From assembly GCF_000265205.3 (NCBI RefSeq), contig NC_018000.1, positions 4,712,001 through 4,776,000 of the forward strand: a DNA stretch of 64,000 nucleotides. The letters are read 5' to 3'. Source of the DNA: Sinorhizobium fredii USDA 257 (GTDB lineage Bacteria > Pseudomonadota > Alphaproteobacteria > Rhizobiales > Rhizobiaceae). The translations under genes were made by a program, and so were the position numbers. Below, in pieces: positions 53,682 through 61,484 of the stretch. The notes below the pieces were generated by a model. That model did not search any database, was not told where the DNA came from, and saw nothing but the letters and a program-made list of their open reading frames with translations. The first letter of the stretch is position 1. Each line of letters starts with the position of its first letter.

Positions 53682-54031
53682 TCAATGCGACAGGATGTTG
53701 ACGATGTTGCCGAACGGATCGCGCAGGAAGAAGCGCCGCACGCCCCAGGGCTCGTCGGTGATATCGTAGACGATCTCTGCGCCGGCAGCCTTCGCACGCC
53801 CATAGACTTCGTCCACGTCATCCACTCGATCGAGAGCGCCGGCACTGGCGTTCCCGATCCGCCTTCGGTGGCGAAGCTCACCTGCGGCATGGATGAACTG
53901 CCCTTGGCTGCAAAGGTGACGAGCCAGCCGTGATCCATAACGATCTCGAGGTCGAGCAGGTCCGCATAAAAGCGGTGCGCCGATGTGGGATCGGACACCT
54001 GAAGATTGGGCACGATGCGTCGGACGGTCAT
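53682..54031 (-). pseudogene. VOC/glyoxalase-family protein with a frameshift
   Basis: From the ATG at 54031 the first 67 or so codons read as a VOC domain (IVPNLQVSDPTSAHRFYADLLDLEIVMDHGW). After ALSIE the frame breaks. Adding one G (one C on the plus strand near 53828) gives VDDVDEVYGRAKAAGAEIVY, then WGVRRFFLRDPFGNIVNIL and a stop at 53682, a complete 116-residue protein. So a single base is missing, by mutation or sequencing error. VOC proteins of this type include dioxygenases and resistance proteins; function unknown. Confidence 0.85.
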
Positions 54032-54076
54032 GTTTTCCTCCCGAATTTCATGCGGTCCAGTGTTTGACGCTGCGCT

Positions 54077-54553
54077 TCAGCTTCGGGCGTAGCCGAGCAC
54101 AAGGAGCGCCAGCGCCCCGATCGAGGCGATTGTGCGGACGTGGTTCCACCAGACCCAATCCGTTAGATAGCGCTGCTGCCAGATTTCGACCGCAGCCTCA
54201 CCGCGGGCCGCTGCGAGTGCGTCGTTCAAGGGGACGTTGAAGACGATCGTCACCATCAGCGTGCCGACGATATAGGCAAGCCCCCCCGCTGCCAGCAGAT
54301 AGCTCCCCTCCCCGCCCCAGACAAAGGCGGCAACGATGAGCGCGAGGCCAAGAAGTGCCGTTCCCATGAAGGCCGCAAGAAACAGCGGATTCTGGATGAC
54401 CACGTTGATGGCGTTCATCGCAGCGATACCCTCTTCGGGCGGCAGCCGCGAAAGCGCCTGCATGACGCAGACGGAAAAGACGAAGAAGAGCCCAGCCATC
54501 AGGCCAGAGCCGACGACGGCAGCGAAGGCCAGTGCGGGAACAAAGGCAATCAT
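54077..54553 (-). CDS. DUF1772 (anthrone-oxygenase-like) membrane protein
   Basis: 158 residues with four hydrophobic helices: FVPALAFAAVVGSGLMAGLFFVFSV, PLFLAAFMGTALLGLALIVAAF, SYLLAAGGLAYIVGTLMVTIVFNVPLN and a C-terminal IGALALLVLGY. NVPLNDAL and W..WN match the DUF1772 family. Function in bacteria is unknown. The ATG at 54553 has GGAG 9 nt upstream; a GTG at 54556 is equally usable. Confidence 0.85.
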   Translation of the reverse strand: MIAFVPALAFAAVVGSGLMAGLFFVFSVCVMQALSRLPPEEGIAAMNAINVVIQNPLFLAAFMGTALLGLALIVAAFVWGGEGSYLLAAGGLAYIVGTLMVTIVFNVPLNDALAAARGEAAVEIWQQRYLTDWVWWNHVRTIASIGALALLVLGYARS

Positions 54554-54740
54554 CACGCGACACTCCAGACATTGGTTGCGGTTGGTTTCGCGGCCATAGC
54601 CGACGATCACCCCGGCTTGAACCTGAGCAAGTCAAGGAAGGAATAACCGACTGACGCATCACAGTCATCAGGGGTTGTCCCGTACCACGTGCCTGCACCG
54701 CAAGCTCGCAAAACCCTCTCGTTTTTCCGCCGTGGCTCGA

Positions 54741-54769
54741 TTGACATCGTCGGCGTCCCCACCTAATCA
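54741..54769 (+). promoter_or_regulatory. Promoter of the cobalamin riboswitch / cbtBA
   Basis: TTGACA (54741-54746), a 17-bp spacer and TAATCA (54764-54769) form a near-consensus sigma-70 type promoter; transcription would begin around 54776, just before the riboswitch. Confidence 0.65.
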
Positions 54770-54781
54770 TCGATGATCGGT

Positions 54782-55019
54782 TGGTTCCCGGAATGCGAAC
54801 GCGTTTCGGGAGTAAACGGGAACGTGACGGGTGGACCCAAGCTGGGCATCTCAATCACGGCCGACCCCGCGACTGTAGAGCAGCGTGAATTTGCTATTCC
54901 GGAGCGATCCGGAAGAAGCCACTGGGTAAAACCGCGAGAGGGCGGTTCGAACTGGGAAGGTGAGGCAAATCCCTGGTGCCTAATCTGGGCATCTGACGCT
55001 GCGAGCCAGGAAACCTGCC
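54782..55019 (+). promoter_or_regulatory. Cobalamin (AdoCbl) riboswitch
   Basis: The cobalamin aptamer is recognised by GTTCCCGG with GGGAGTAAACGGGAAC, ACCCCGCGACTGT, GAAGCCACTGGG, GGGAAGGTGAGGC and the B12 box GAGCCAGGAAACCTGCC ending near 55019. It leads into cbtB. High cobalamin should shut off the cobalt transporter. Downstream a GGGCA/TGCCC hairpin (55029-55041) lies before the ribosome site and may be part of the platform. Confidence 0.92.
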
Positions 55020-55076
55020 AAGCGATGCGGGCATAGTGCCCAAGGGGAATATCCCATTGCCATCACGGAGGTTGTC

Positions 55077-55253
55077 ATGGCTACGTCTACTGTTTCGAGC
55101 ATTCCGCTTTCCCTCAGCGACCGACTGACCGCGGGTATCATTGCCCTCATGATCGGTGGCTTCCTGGTCTTCGGTGCCGGCCTGGCGAATTCGGCCGTGC
55201 TGCATGACACGGCCCACGACACGCGTCATTCCTACGGCTTCCCCTGCCACTAA
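55077..55253 (+). CDS. cbtB: Cobalt transporter subunit CbtB
   Basis: 58 residues: one hydrophobic helix (GIIALMIGGFLVFGAGLANSAVLH) followed by a His-rich tail HDTAHDTRHSYGFPCH, the CbtB signature, which probably binds Co2+. GGAGG lies 6 nt before the ATG at 55077. It is preceded by a cobalamin riboswitch and followed by cbtA, which together confirm the identity of this very short gene. Confidence 0.92.
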   Translation: MATSTVSSIPLSLSDRLTAGIIALMIGGFLVFGAGLANSAVLHDTAHDTRHSYGFPCH

Positions 55254-55419
55254 GCGAAGCTATGGAACGCTGGCCGCGTTCCAGATCGAACGAAGCAACA
55301 ACCGACACGCCGGTGCTCGGAGCGTCGTGCCGCTGGCACGCGCCGGCAAGCGCCGGTTTGCGTCCATGGAGCGGGGCCGGCTGCCGCAGGGCGACCGCGC
55401 CCGCCGAGGAAAAACGACA

Positions 55420-56208
55420 ATGATCGTCAAGACACTTCTGGCCGCGATTGTGGCCGGGCTGGTTGCCGGCGTCTTCATGACCGGCGCCCAGGAATTGCGC
55501 GTCACGCCGCTCATCCTGCATGCGGAAGAATTCGAAGGCGAAGCGCCAGCCGCCCCCGGACAGCCAGCCGGTGAGCAGCCGGCGGCCACGGATCATCAGC
55601 AGCATTCGTTGCTGAACGGCGCCCCGTCGTTGGGCGACATGCTTGCCGCGCTTTCCCCGGTCACGCCCGCCTATGCCCATGAGGGCGAAGAACACGAGGA
55701 AGGCGGCATCATGTTCGGCATGAGCCGCTTTTCCGGCACGCTTGCCGCCAATCTGGTCACCGGTGCAGGCTTCTCGCTGCTGCTTGCCGGCATCAGCATG
55801 GTGGTCGGCTATCCGATCACGCTTGCCAACGGCGCGCTCTGGGGCGCCTTCGGCTGGCTGGCGGTGCACCTGCTGCCCGCAGTCGGCTTGCCACCGGAAC
55901 TGCCGGGCTTTCCGGCCGCCGAGCTTGGCGACCGCCAGGCATGGTGGGTGGCGACGATACTGCTCTCCGCCGCCGGCCTTTACCTGTTGGCACTCCGGCA
56001 CGGAATCGTCGCCAAGCTGGGGGGTCTCGTCCTTGTCGCTGCTCCCCACCTCTATGGCGCGCCGCAGCCGCTCGACATCTCCAGCAACGTGCCGGCCGTG
56101 CTCGGCGCCGAGTTCGCCGTCGCCGCGCTTGCGACGACGCTCGCCTTCTGGCTCGTGCTTGGCATCGTCTCCGGTTTCATCAACGACCGGTTTCTCCGGG
56201 TGAACTAG
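55420..56208 (+). CDS. cbtA: Cobalt transporter subunit CbtA
   Basis: 262 residues with about six hydrophobic segments. An N-terminal helix (TLLAAIVAGLVAGVFMTGAQ) is followed by a long soluble loop rich in Pro, Glu and His (ATDHQQHS, HEGEEHEEGG), then GMSRFSGTLAANLVTGAGFSLLL. In riboswitch-controlled cbtBA systems it is thought to import Co2+ for cobalamin synthesis. GAGGAAA lies 8 nt before the ATG; earlier in-frame starts are not homologous. The 166-bp gap to cbtB holds no gene. Confidence 0.9.
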   Translation: MIVKTLLAAIVAGLVAGVFMTGAQELRVTPLILHAEEFEGEAPAAPGQPAGEQPAATDHQQHSLLNGAPSLGDMLAALSPVTPAYAHEGEEHEEGGIMFGMSRFSGTLAANLVTGAGFSLLLAGISMVVGYPITLANGALWGAFGWLAVHLLPAVGLPPELPGFPAAELGDRQAWWVATILLSAAGLYLLALRHGIVAKLGGLVLVAAPHLYGAPQPLDISSNVPAVLGAEFAVAALATTLAFWLVLGIVSGFINDRFLRVN

Positions 56209-56236
56209 CCCACATGCGTCCGTTCGCCGCTAGTCT

Positions 56237-56260
56237 CTTCTCCCCGCATGCGGGGAGAAG
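56237..56260. repeat. Short perfect palindrome, second copy
   Basis: CTTCTCCCCGC / GCGGGGAGAAG with a 2-nt loop, identical in both arms to 33461-33484. It lies between the convergent cbtA and FhuF-like genes and could terminate either transcript. Confidence 0.7.
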
Positions 56261-56279
56261 GCCAGGGGTGTGGCTCACG

Positions 56280-57125
56280 TCACACTTCGTTGGCGAGCAA
56301 ATGGGCCCGTAGCCGATCTCGTCGAAGTTCAGGCTCCAGCAGCACACAGGTGTCGCAGTAGCTGCCGCCACCGGCACGATAGAAGAGGCAGCAGCCGCCG
56401 CGTATCCGGTAGGTCCTGGAGCGCACCTCTCCCCCACCACCGCAAGCAACCTCGATCCTTTCGTAATGAAGCTGCCGCGACGCGAGCGGCGAGTGAGCGT
56501 GGTTGACGATCGCCAGCGCCTGCTCGATCGCCTTGTCTTCCTCTTGCCGCCGCCGCCCGATCTCCAGGAAAGCACCGGCGAGACTGTCTGCGGCTAGCCG
56601 CCATTGCGCGCGGGCCGACAGGCCGCAGCGGCGTTTCAGAAACGCGATCACCGGCTTGATGTGCGCAACGAAGCCATCATGGAGGCGCTGGTCCAACGCC
56701 TCCCGCTCCATCTCACTCTCGCTCTGCGGAAGCTCGACGAGGAAATGAAAGCGGCCTGCCGTGAGCGTCCGCCCGTTGAGAGGTCGCGAAAAGGTTTCGA
56801 ACCGCAGCGCCGCGACGATCGGAACGAGGCCGCTGGCGAGATGGATCGCTCCCGCCGCAAGGCTCAGCTGGTGACTGTAAAAGGCGATCAGGTGCGCCGC
56901 CCTGACCTTGTCGTCCATGCCAGACGCAAAGCGATCCTGATAGGTAAGGCAGGTCTCGAGGTTCTCCGCCTCTGACCAAAAACCGCCTGGGGATTGGAAG
57001 TTTGCATCGGAGCTCGCAATTGAACAGGCGACTTCCGGAATAGCGGCCGCCAGCCATTCGATCGCTGCCACTGCCGCCCCGCGTGCTGCGCTCCCCTGCT
57101 GCCTTTGCCCCATTCTCTCATCCAT
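56280..57125 (-). CDS. FhuF-type [2Fe-2S] ferric-siderophore reductase homologue
   Basis: 281 residues. The C-terminus carries C245-C246-x10-C257-x2-C260 (GGCCLFYR, SYCDTCVLL), the FhuF iron-sulfur motif, preceded by an FhuF-like helical domain (WRLAADSLAGAFLEIG). It should be a cytoplasmic siderophore-iron reductase, distinct from the fhuF at 38086. The ATG at 57125 overlaps the stop of a GH144-like glucanase (TGATG), an odd partner. An ATG at 57113 with GAGAGA upstream is an alternative start. Confidence 0.8.
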   Translation of the reverse strand: MDERMGQRQQGSAARGAAVAAIEWLAAAIPEVACSIASSDANFQSPGGFWSEAENLETCLTYQDRFASGMDDKVRAAHLIAFYSHQLSLAAGAIHLASGLVPIVAALRFETFSRPLNGRTLTAGRFHFLVELPQSESEMEREALDQRLHDGFVAHIKPVIAFLKRRCGLSARAQWRLAADSLAGAFLEIGRRRQEEDKAIEQALAIVNHAHSPLASRQLHYERIEVACGGGGEVRSRTYRIRGGCCLFYRAGGGSYCDTCVLLEPELRRDRLRAHLLANEV

Positions 57126-58456
57126 CAGACCACGCCCGGCGCCAGCCATCCGCCTTCGAAGCCGGCCCTTCTCAGTCCCCGGCTGAAGGCCGGGATGCTG
57201 CGTGTGAGTTCCCAGATGAGGCCGCTTCTCCAGTTCTCGATCATCATGACTGCCAACCCCTGGTCAAGTCCGACGATCCTGTCATCGACCCAGCCCTCGC
57301 GCGCCCCTCCCGGCAGGCTCGGATTGAAGCCGCCCGGAAGGCGGCCGTCGGAAAGCAACGCCGGATAGTGCGCAAGCATATGGGAAAGCCCCTCCAGGCA
57401 GTCGTCCGGCGCGAAAGGCAGGCCGGCAAGCGGCGCCCATGGAACCAGCGTCCCGTCATCGGCGCCAAATGGGGCGCCGCGCGCCGCATAGCCTAGAAGC
57501 TTCTGCCGCCGGCCGTCGCGCAGTTGCAGCCAGCCCTTCGGCGCATGGCAGGCACTGAAGCCCCAGAGGTCGCGGCAGTAGCCGGAAAAACCGTGAGGAT
57601 TTTCTTCCGCATGGGCGCGCTGGAGCGCAATCGCCCGGCATGTATTCGCAAAATAGTCGCTTCCAGCCTCCCGCATCCCCTTATCGCGTATACCGCGGAA
57701 GTCGATCCATGCATGGGGAAAGAGGTGGATGAACAGCGCACCCGCATGCAGGTGCGGCGCCCCGTCGATCGTCAGCCACTCGTGCGCCGTCGAGTAGGCG
57801 CCGTAGGTCTCCGGGGCAATGGGCCGAGTGGACGAGCCGAGTGCCAGCACGTAGAGAAGCAGCGCCTCGCTATAGCCGTGCCAACGGTGCTTCAGGAAGC
57901 GCCCGGGCGGCCTCCAGCCCATTGTCACCGTATCGCCGCGGTTGAGCGCCCAGGCCCAATCCGCCCGCCCATTGAGCCGCGCGGCAAGGCTTCGGATCTC
58001 CGCCTCACTCGGATCGGCCCCGGAGAAATAGGCGGCAGCCGTCAGGACGCCAGCCAGGAGAAGCGCCGTGTCGATGGTAGAAAGCTCGCTGTTCCAGCTG
58101 CGCTCTCCCGTCCGCATGTCCAGAAAATGATAATAGAAGCCGCGATATCCGGTGGCGTGCCTGTCGCTCGCCTGCCGGCTGCCGTCTAGAAAACGCAACG
58201 TCGTGAGCACACGGCGGGCCGCATCTCGCCGCCGCATCCAGCCGCGCTCGACGGCAACCGGATAGCAAGACAGCCCGAACCCGGTTGCCGCTATGCTCGA
58301 CGGCGACCCCTGCCGCGAGGTGTCGGCGACGAGTCCTGTCCGCGCATCGGAATAATCCAGAAAATAATCGAAGGCAGCGCGTTGCAGCCGGTCGATCAGG
58401 ACGATGTCTCTGTTCGGCGCGAAGTGAAGCATCACGAGGTTCTGTTTGACGACCAT
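57125..58456 (-). CDS. Glycoamylase-domain protein (GH144-like, possible beta-1,2-glucanase)
   Basis: 443 residues of the Glycoamylase (PF10091) family: LQRAAFDYFLDYSDARTGLVADTS at the start, IAATGFGLSCYPVAVERGW, FYYHFLDMRTGERSWNSELSTIDTALLLAG and W..GYSEALLLYVLALGS, forming an (alpha/alpha)6 barrel. Relatives include GH144 endo-beta-1,2-glucanases and the C-terminal domain of the rhizobial NdvB. No signal peptide is visible; beta-1,2-glucan hydrolysis is inferred. It is first in a two-gene unit overlapping the FhuF-like gene. The start is uncertain (58456 or MLHFAP at 58432). Confidence 0.8.
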   Translation of the reverse strand: MVVKQNLVMLHFAPNRDIVLIDRLQRAAFDYFLDYSDARTGLVADTSRQGSPSSIAATGFGLSCYPVAVERGWMRRRDAARRVLTTLRFLDGSRQASDRHATGYRGFYYHFLDMRTGERSWNSELSTIDTALLLAGVLTAAAYFSGADPSEAEIRSLAARLNGRADWAWALNRGDTVTMGWRPPGRFLKHRWHGYSEALLLYVLALGSSTRPIAPETYGAYSTAHEWLTIDGAPHLHAGALFIHLFPHAWIDFRGIRDKGMREAGSDYFANTCRAIALQRAHAEENPHGFSGYCRDLWGFSACHAPKGWLQLRDGRRQKLLGYAARGAPFGADDGTLVPWAPLAGLPFAPDDCLEGLSHMLAHYPALLSDGRLPGGFNPSLPGGAREGWVDDRIVGLDQGLAVMMIENWRSGLIWELTRSIPAFSRGLRRAGFEGGWLAPGVV

Positions 58457-58716
58457 GGCCAGATTGGGTTCGAGCCAGCCAGTGGCCGCGCTGCGAATAT
58501 GCTGAATTGAACCATCCTTATCCCATGGCGAGCCTGTTTTTAGCCTTTTCTCCCCTCTCAGGCGTCGCGATCAAATAATATTGCGATTGCACCTGTCCGC
58601 GACAGTCGCCGATTTTCAATCCTGTGATACATTTCTTTGTGGAGCCCGCGTTTTTTAAGAAGGGCTCGGAAGGGACAGAAGGTCCCGACCGTAGATCATG
58701 ACGATTGGCGGGTGCG

Positions 58717-59511
58717 ATGTTGAGCATGCTGGCATTGATCATGGCGCTCAGCGGCAGCCCGATACAGACGGCGGCCACGCCTCCAAATGTCGACGTGGAA
58801 CTGGTTCTCGCCGTCGACATGTCCGGCTCGATGGACATGGAGGAAGCACGGGTGCAGCGTTCCGGCTACGTACAGGCGCTCCGGCACCCGGATTTCATCA
58901 ACGCCGTCGAGGGTGGATATCTCGGCCGCATTGCCATCGGCTATTTCGAATGGGCCGGCATGGTCAACGAGGCTTCGGTGGTCACCTGGCAGGTGATCGA
59001 AGGTGCCGAGGATGCCGAAGCCTTCGCAGCCAAGATCGAGGCTCGGCCGATCGGGACGCGGCGCGGCACTTCGATTTCCAATGCGATTATTTTTGGCACG
59101 AGCCTGCTCGAGACGAATGCCTTTTCCGGCGCGCGCCGCGTCATAGACATTTCCGGCGACGGCCCCAACAATACCGGTCCCCCTGTCGCTCCAGCCCGCA
59201 ACGACGCAGTGGCTCGCGGCATCATCATCAATGGGCTTTCGATCCTGATCCGCCCCTCGGTCTCGACTGGCCCGCTGGATCAGTACTATGCGGAATGTGT
59301 GATCGGTGGGCCGGGCTCCTTCGTTCTTCCGGTGCACGAGGCAGAGGATTTCGCAATCGCGATCCGGCAGAAGCTGATCCTCGAGGTGAGCGGGGTGACG
59401 CTTCCCCCCACGCTCAGCCTCGCCGCTGGAGAGACGGCAGCAGATTGCATGATCGGCGAAAAGCTTAGGCCGGGCTTTCTCGACCGGGTCTATCCGGAGC
59501 TCGACCGTTAG
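58717..59511 (+). CDS. DUF1194 vWFA-like exported protein
   Basis: 264 residues with a signal peptide (SMLALIMALSGSPIQTAA) and a von Willebrand A-like fold: MIDAS motif DMSGSM at 34-39 (VELVLAVDMSGSM), TSISNAIIFG and RRVIDISGDGPNNTG. The DUF1194 family is common in alphaproteobacteria, periplasmic, function unknown; metal-dependent protein binding is likely. The ATG at 58717 gives a sensible leader; TTG 58705 is possible. The 260-bp gap upstream (58457-58716) shows an AT-rich stretch and GAGCCC / AGGGCTC arms but no gene. Confidence 0.85.
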   Translation: MLSMLALIMALSGSPIQTAATPPNVDVELVLAVDMSGSMDMEEARVQRSGYVQALRHPDFINAVEGGYLGRIAIGYFEWAGMVNEASVVTWQVIEGAEDAEAFAAKIEARPIGTRRGTSISNAIIFGTSLLETNAFSGARRVIDISGDGPNNTGPPVAPARNDAVARGIIINGLSILIRPSVSTGPLDQYYAECVIGGPGSFVLPVHEAEDFAIAIRQKLILEVSGVTLPPTLSLAAGETAADCMIGEKLRPGFLDRVYPELDR

Positions 59512-59620
59512 CCCGTCGGACGGCCAAGCCCCGCACGACTGCACGCTTCCTTAATGGATTTAAATCGAGCTCGCGCGTCTGAAAAGACGCCCGGCGCCGT
59601 AGACTCCGTGGCCCCCCAGG

Positions 59621-59842
59621 TCACTGCAGCACGCGAAAGCCGCCCGTCAGATCGGCCCCTGCGCCAGCGAACTCGCGCCGATCGCGCAATTCGGTGGCGA
59701 CAGCCTGAAGCGCCATGTCGATGCAATATTCCAGGGCTTGCGCGTCCAGGCCGCGGGCGCTGTCGCGGATATGGGTCAGCATTCTGGCGATGCTCGCAAG
59801 TTCCGTTTCATGATCGGCCGCTGCCGAGACAGAATAAGTCAT
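59621..59842 (-). CDS. Small protein of unknown function downstream of YcaO
   Basis: 73 residues from the ATG at 59842 (MTYSVSAAADHETELASIARMLTHIRD..), mostly helical, with one Cys (EYCIDMALQ) and a Gly-rich end (GAGADLTGGFRVLQ). GGGGGTTC lies 4 nt upstream; an ATG at 59854 adds four residues. Not recognised. A promoter-like TATAGT and two direct repeats sit upstream, so it has its own transcription start after the YcaO gene and may be a target of the SARP-type regulator, possibly a peptide substrate or accessory protein. Confidence 0.6.
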   Translation of the reverse strand: MTYSVSAAADHETELASIARMLTHIRDSARGLDAQALEYCIDMALQAVATELRDRREFAGAGADLTGGFRVLQ

Positions 59843-59877
59843 TTGAACCCCCATTGCGTGTACTACCCTCGCGAGGG

Positions 59878-59923
59878 ACTATAGACGAATTTCCCGTTCG
59901 CGCGCGTTGCACGAGCGTTGCAC
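59878..59923 (-). promoter_or_regulatory. Promoter with SARP-like direct repeats
   Basis: Read on the minus strand, GTGCAACGC occurs twice (59923-59915 and 59912-59904) with exactly 11-bp periodicity, then 20 nt to TATAGT (59883-59878). Direct heptamers one helical turn apart near -35 are the classic binding layout of SARP/OmpR-type activators. A perfect palindrome CCCTCGCGAGGG lies in the transcript start region (59866-59877). Confidence 0.5.
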
Positions 59924-60036
59924 ATCCATCAGTGGTGTTACGCGATAGATTCGCCAGTCCGCGCACACGTAATCTATGCTCGTCGCCTGCCGTTTTCAGT
60001 TCCCTTTGGCACAGTGACTTCGTGCGCGGCACCGCC

Positions 60037-61251
60037 TCACGACGAAATCGCCTTAGACAGCGCGCGGGGCCCGAAGCGACGCGCCCGCTCGCCGTCCGGG
60101 CTCTCGAGGTCCGGCACGAGCACCTTGACGACGGCGAAGGGCAGATCGTCGCGAGAGAGGGGAACGGCGATCACAGACCGTACACCCGCCTTCTTCACAC
60201 AGGAGATGGCATGGCTCAGCAATGCCTCGACACGCGTGCCGGTCGGGGCGATCGGCGTCGTGACCGGTCGCGGCGTTGCGAGAAAGGCGCGCCGCGTCGA
60301 GTCCGGCAAGGGCCGGCTGTAGGTCTCGGCGTAGACGTCGTCGCGGGCGCCCCCGATATAGGTGAGCCGCGACTGCGCCACCTCAGTGACTGCCCGGATC
60401 GCGGCCCGAACGGCGGAAGGATGCGCCCCGCAACCGCTCGTCACCTCGACGAAGCGGAGGTTGCTGGCGGTTGTAGTGCCGCGCGGACCAAGAAGAGCAA
60501 GGAAGCACGGAATGGCCGTGTCGCTGGTGATGTCGAAAAGCAGCAATTCGAGTTCGGCCGCCCGAATGCGGCCGACGAGCGCGTCGAGTGCCGGGTCATC
60601 GAGGCTCTCGGGGGTGACGCATGCCCGGTGACGGGCTTCCTGACCGGACACGCGCCAGAGAACATGCGCGTCGCGTTCGACCCGTTCGAGCAGGCCGTGC
60701 AGCATCGCCTCTTCCAGGATGTTTCCGCATGCGAGTCCATCCGACGACATCCAGAAACGCGAGGCCCTCGTGCGGTCGAGAAGTACCGCTTCGAGGGGTA
60801 CGAAGACGTCGTGGCCGGAGATCAGATCGACGCCGCCGGCCCATTCGATTTCGTCGTCCGGCCGGATATCATCCTGGCCGGCGCCGATCAGACCGTTCAG
60901 CGGATCGAAGGCCCGGGCGGCGGCGCGCAGGTTTTCTGCTGTGTCGATGAAGCTCTCGACCGTTGGCTCGCCGGCGACGGAGCGCTCAAGCGCCTCCATC
61001 ACCGCCGATGTCCGGGCATCCGCGTCCGTCAATCCCTTGCCCTGCGCGACGACGATCGACCGCGAATTCGGCGTATACGCGCACCAGACCGGGATCCCGA
61101 CCTTGTCGAGCCCTGTGTGCCGGGCCACGCGCGTCACGCCGAAAGCGGCGAGGTAAGGCCGAACGCGTTCGAATGTCTCCTCTGGGGTGAACACCCTGTC
61201 GGAATAGCTATCGCCCGAGTTCGTCCAATCCTCGATATCGAGGCAGATCAA
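60037..61251 (-). CDS. YcaO-domain ATP-dependent cyclodehydratase/thioamidation-type protein
   Basis: 404 residues with YcaO features: SAVMEALERSVAGEP (E86..E89) and LEEAMLHGLLERVERDA (E181..E192) supply Mg-ATP glutamates, and RAVTEVAQSRLTYIGGARDD the conserved Arg stretch. YcaO enzymes activate peptide backbone amides with ATP to make azolines, thioamides or amidines in RiPPs, and other members modify ribosomal protein S12 or MCR. The C-terminus lacks the proline-rich end of azoline cyclases. The ATG overlaps the stop of a 71-residue gene. No TfuA, SagB or E1-like partner is in the window. Confidence 0.87.
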   Translation of the reverse strand: MICLDIEDWTNSGDSYSDRVFTPEETFERVRPYLAAFGVTRVARHTGLDKVGIPVWCAYTPNSRSIVVAQGKGLTDADARTSAVMEALERSVAGEPTVESFIDTAENLRAAARAFDPLNGLIGAGQDDIRPDDEIEWAGGVDLISGHDVFVPLEAVLLDRTRASRFWMSSDGLACGNILEEAMLHGLLERVERDAHVLWRVSGQEARHRACVTPESLDDPALDALVGRIRAAELELLLFDITSDTAIPCFLALLGPRGTTTASNLRFVEVTSGCGAHPSAVRAAIRAVTEVAQSRLTYIGGARDDVYAETYSRPLPDSTRRAFLATPRPVTTPIAPTGTRVEALLSHAISCVKKAGVRSVIAVPLSRDDLPFAVVKVLVPDLESPDGERARRFGPRALSKAISS

Positions 61252-61463
61252 CTGTCCACGTGACCCGCAAAAACGTCATCGACGGACGATACCGCAATTG
61301 CGAGATCGACGTTGTTGACGAAGGCGCTGCCCAGCTTTCGAAAGCCGTTCACGGTCGCCAGGTCGCCCGTCACTGAGTCAAGCTGCCTGACGGTTCCGTT
61401 TCCAAGATCTACCATCCACAAACCCGGTTCCCCCGGAATCCCGATTACAACAACTTTGGCCAT
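61248..61463 (-). CDS. 71-residue protein coupled to YcaO (candidate RiPP precursor or partner)
   Basis: 71 residues: VVVIGIPGEPGLWMVDLGNG, then TVRQLDSVTGDLATVNGFRK and a hydrophobic, Val/Asp/Ser-rich C-terminal third ending VFAGHVDS. GAGGGGAC lies just before the ATG at 61463; the stop overlaps the YcaO ATG (ATGA), forcing tight coupling. No family recognised. Size and coupling suggest either a peptide substrate with an N-terminal leader or a small recognition protein; the absence of Cys and the few Ser/Thr in the tail argue against azole formation. Confidence 0.7.
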   Translation of the reverse strand: MAKVVVIGIPGEPGLWMVDLGNGTVRQLDSVTGDLATVNGFRKLGSAFVNNVDLAIAVSSVDDVFAGHVDS

Positions 61464-61484
61464 ATTGTCCCCTCATGCCCACGA

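Noticed and set aside
53655..53933. A plus-strand small gene after the PLP lyase
   Set aside because: It is the complement of the VOC gene, which is complete apart from one missing base.
59554..61263. A 569-codon plus-strand frame across the YcaO gene
   Set aside because: No domain and low-complexity Arg/Gly composition; the minus-strand YcaO frame is convincing.
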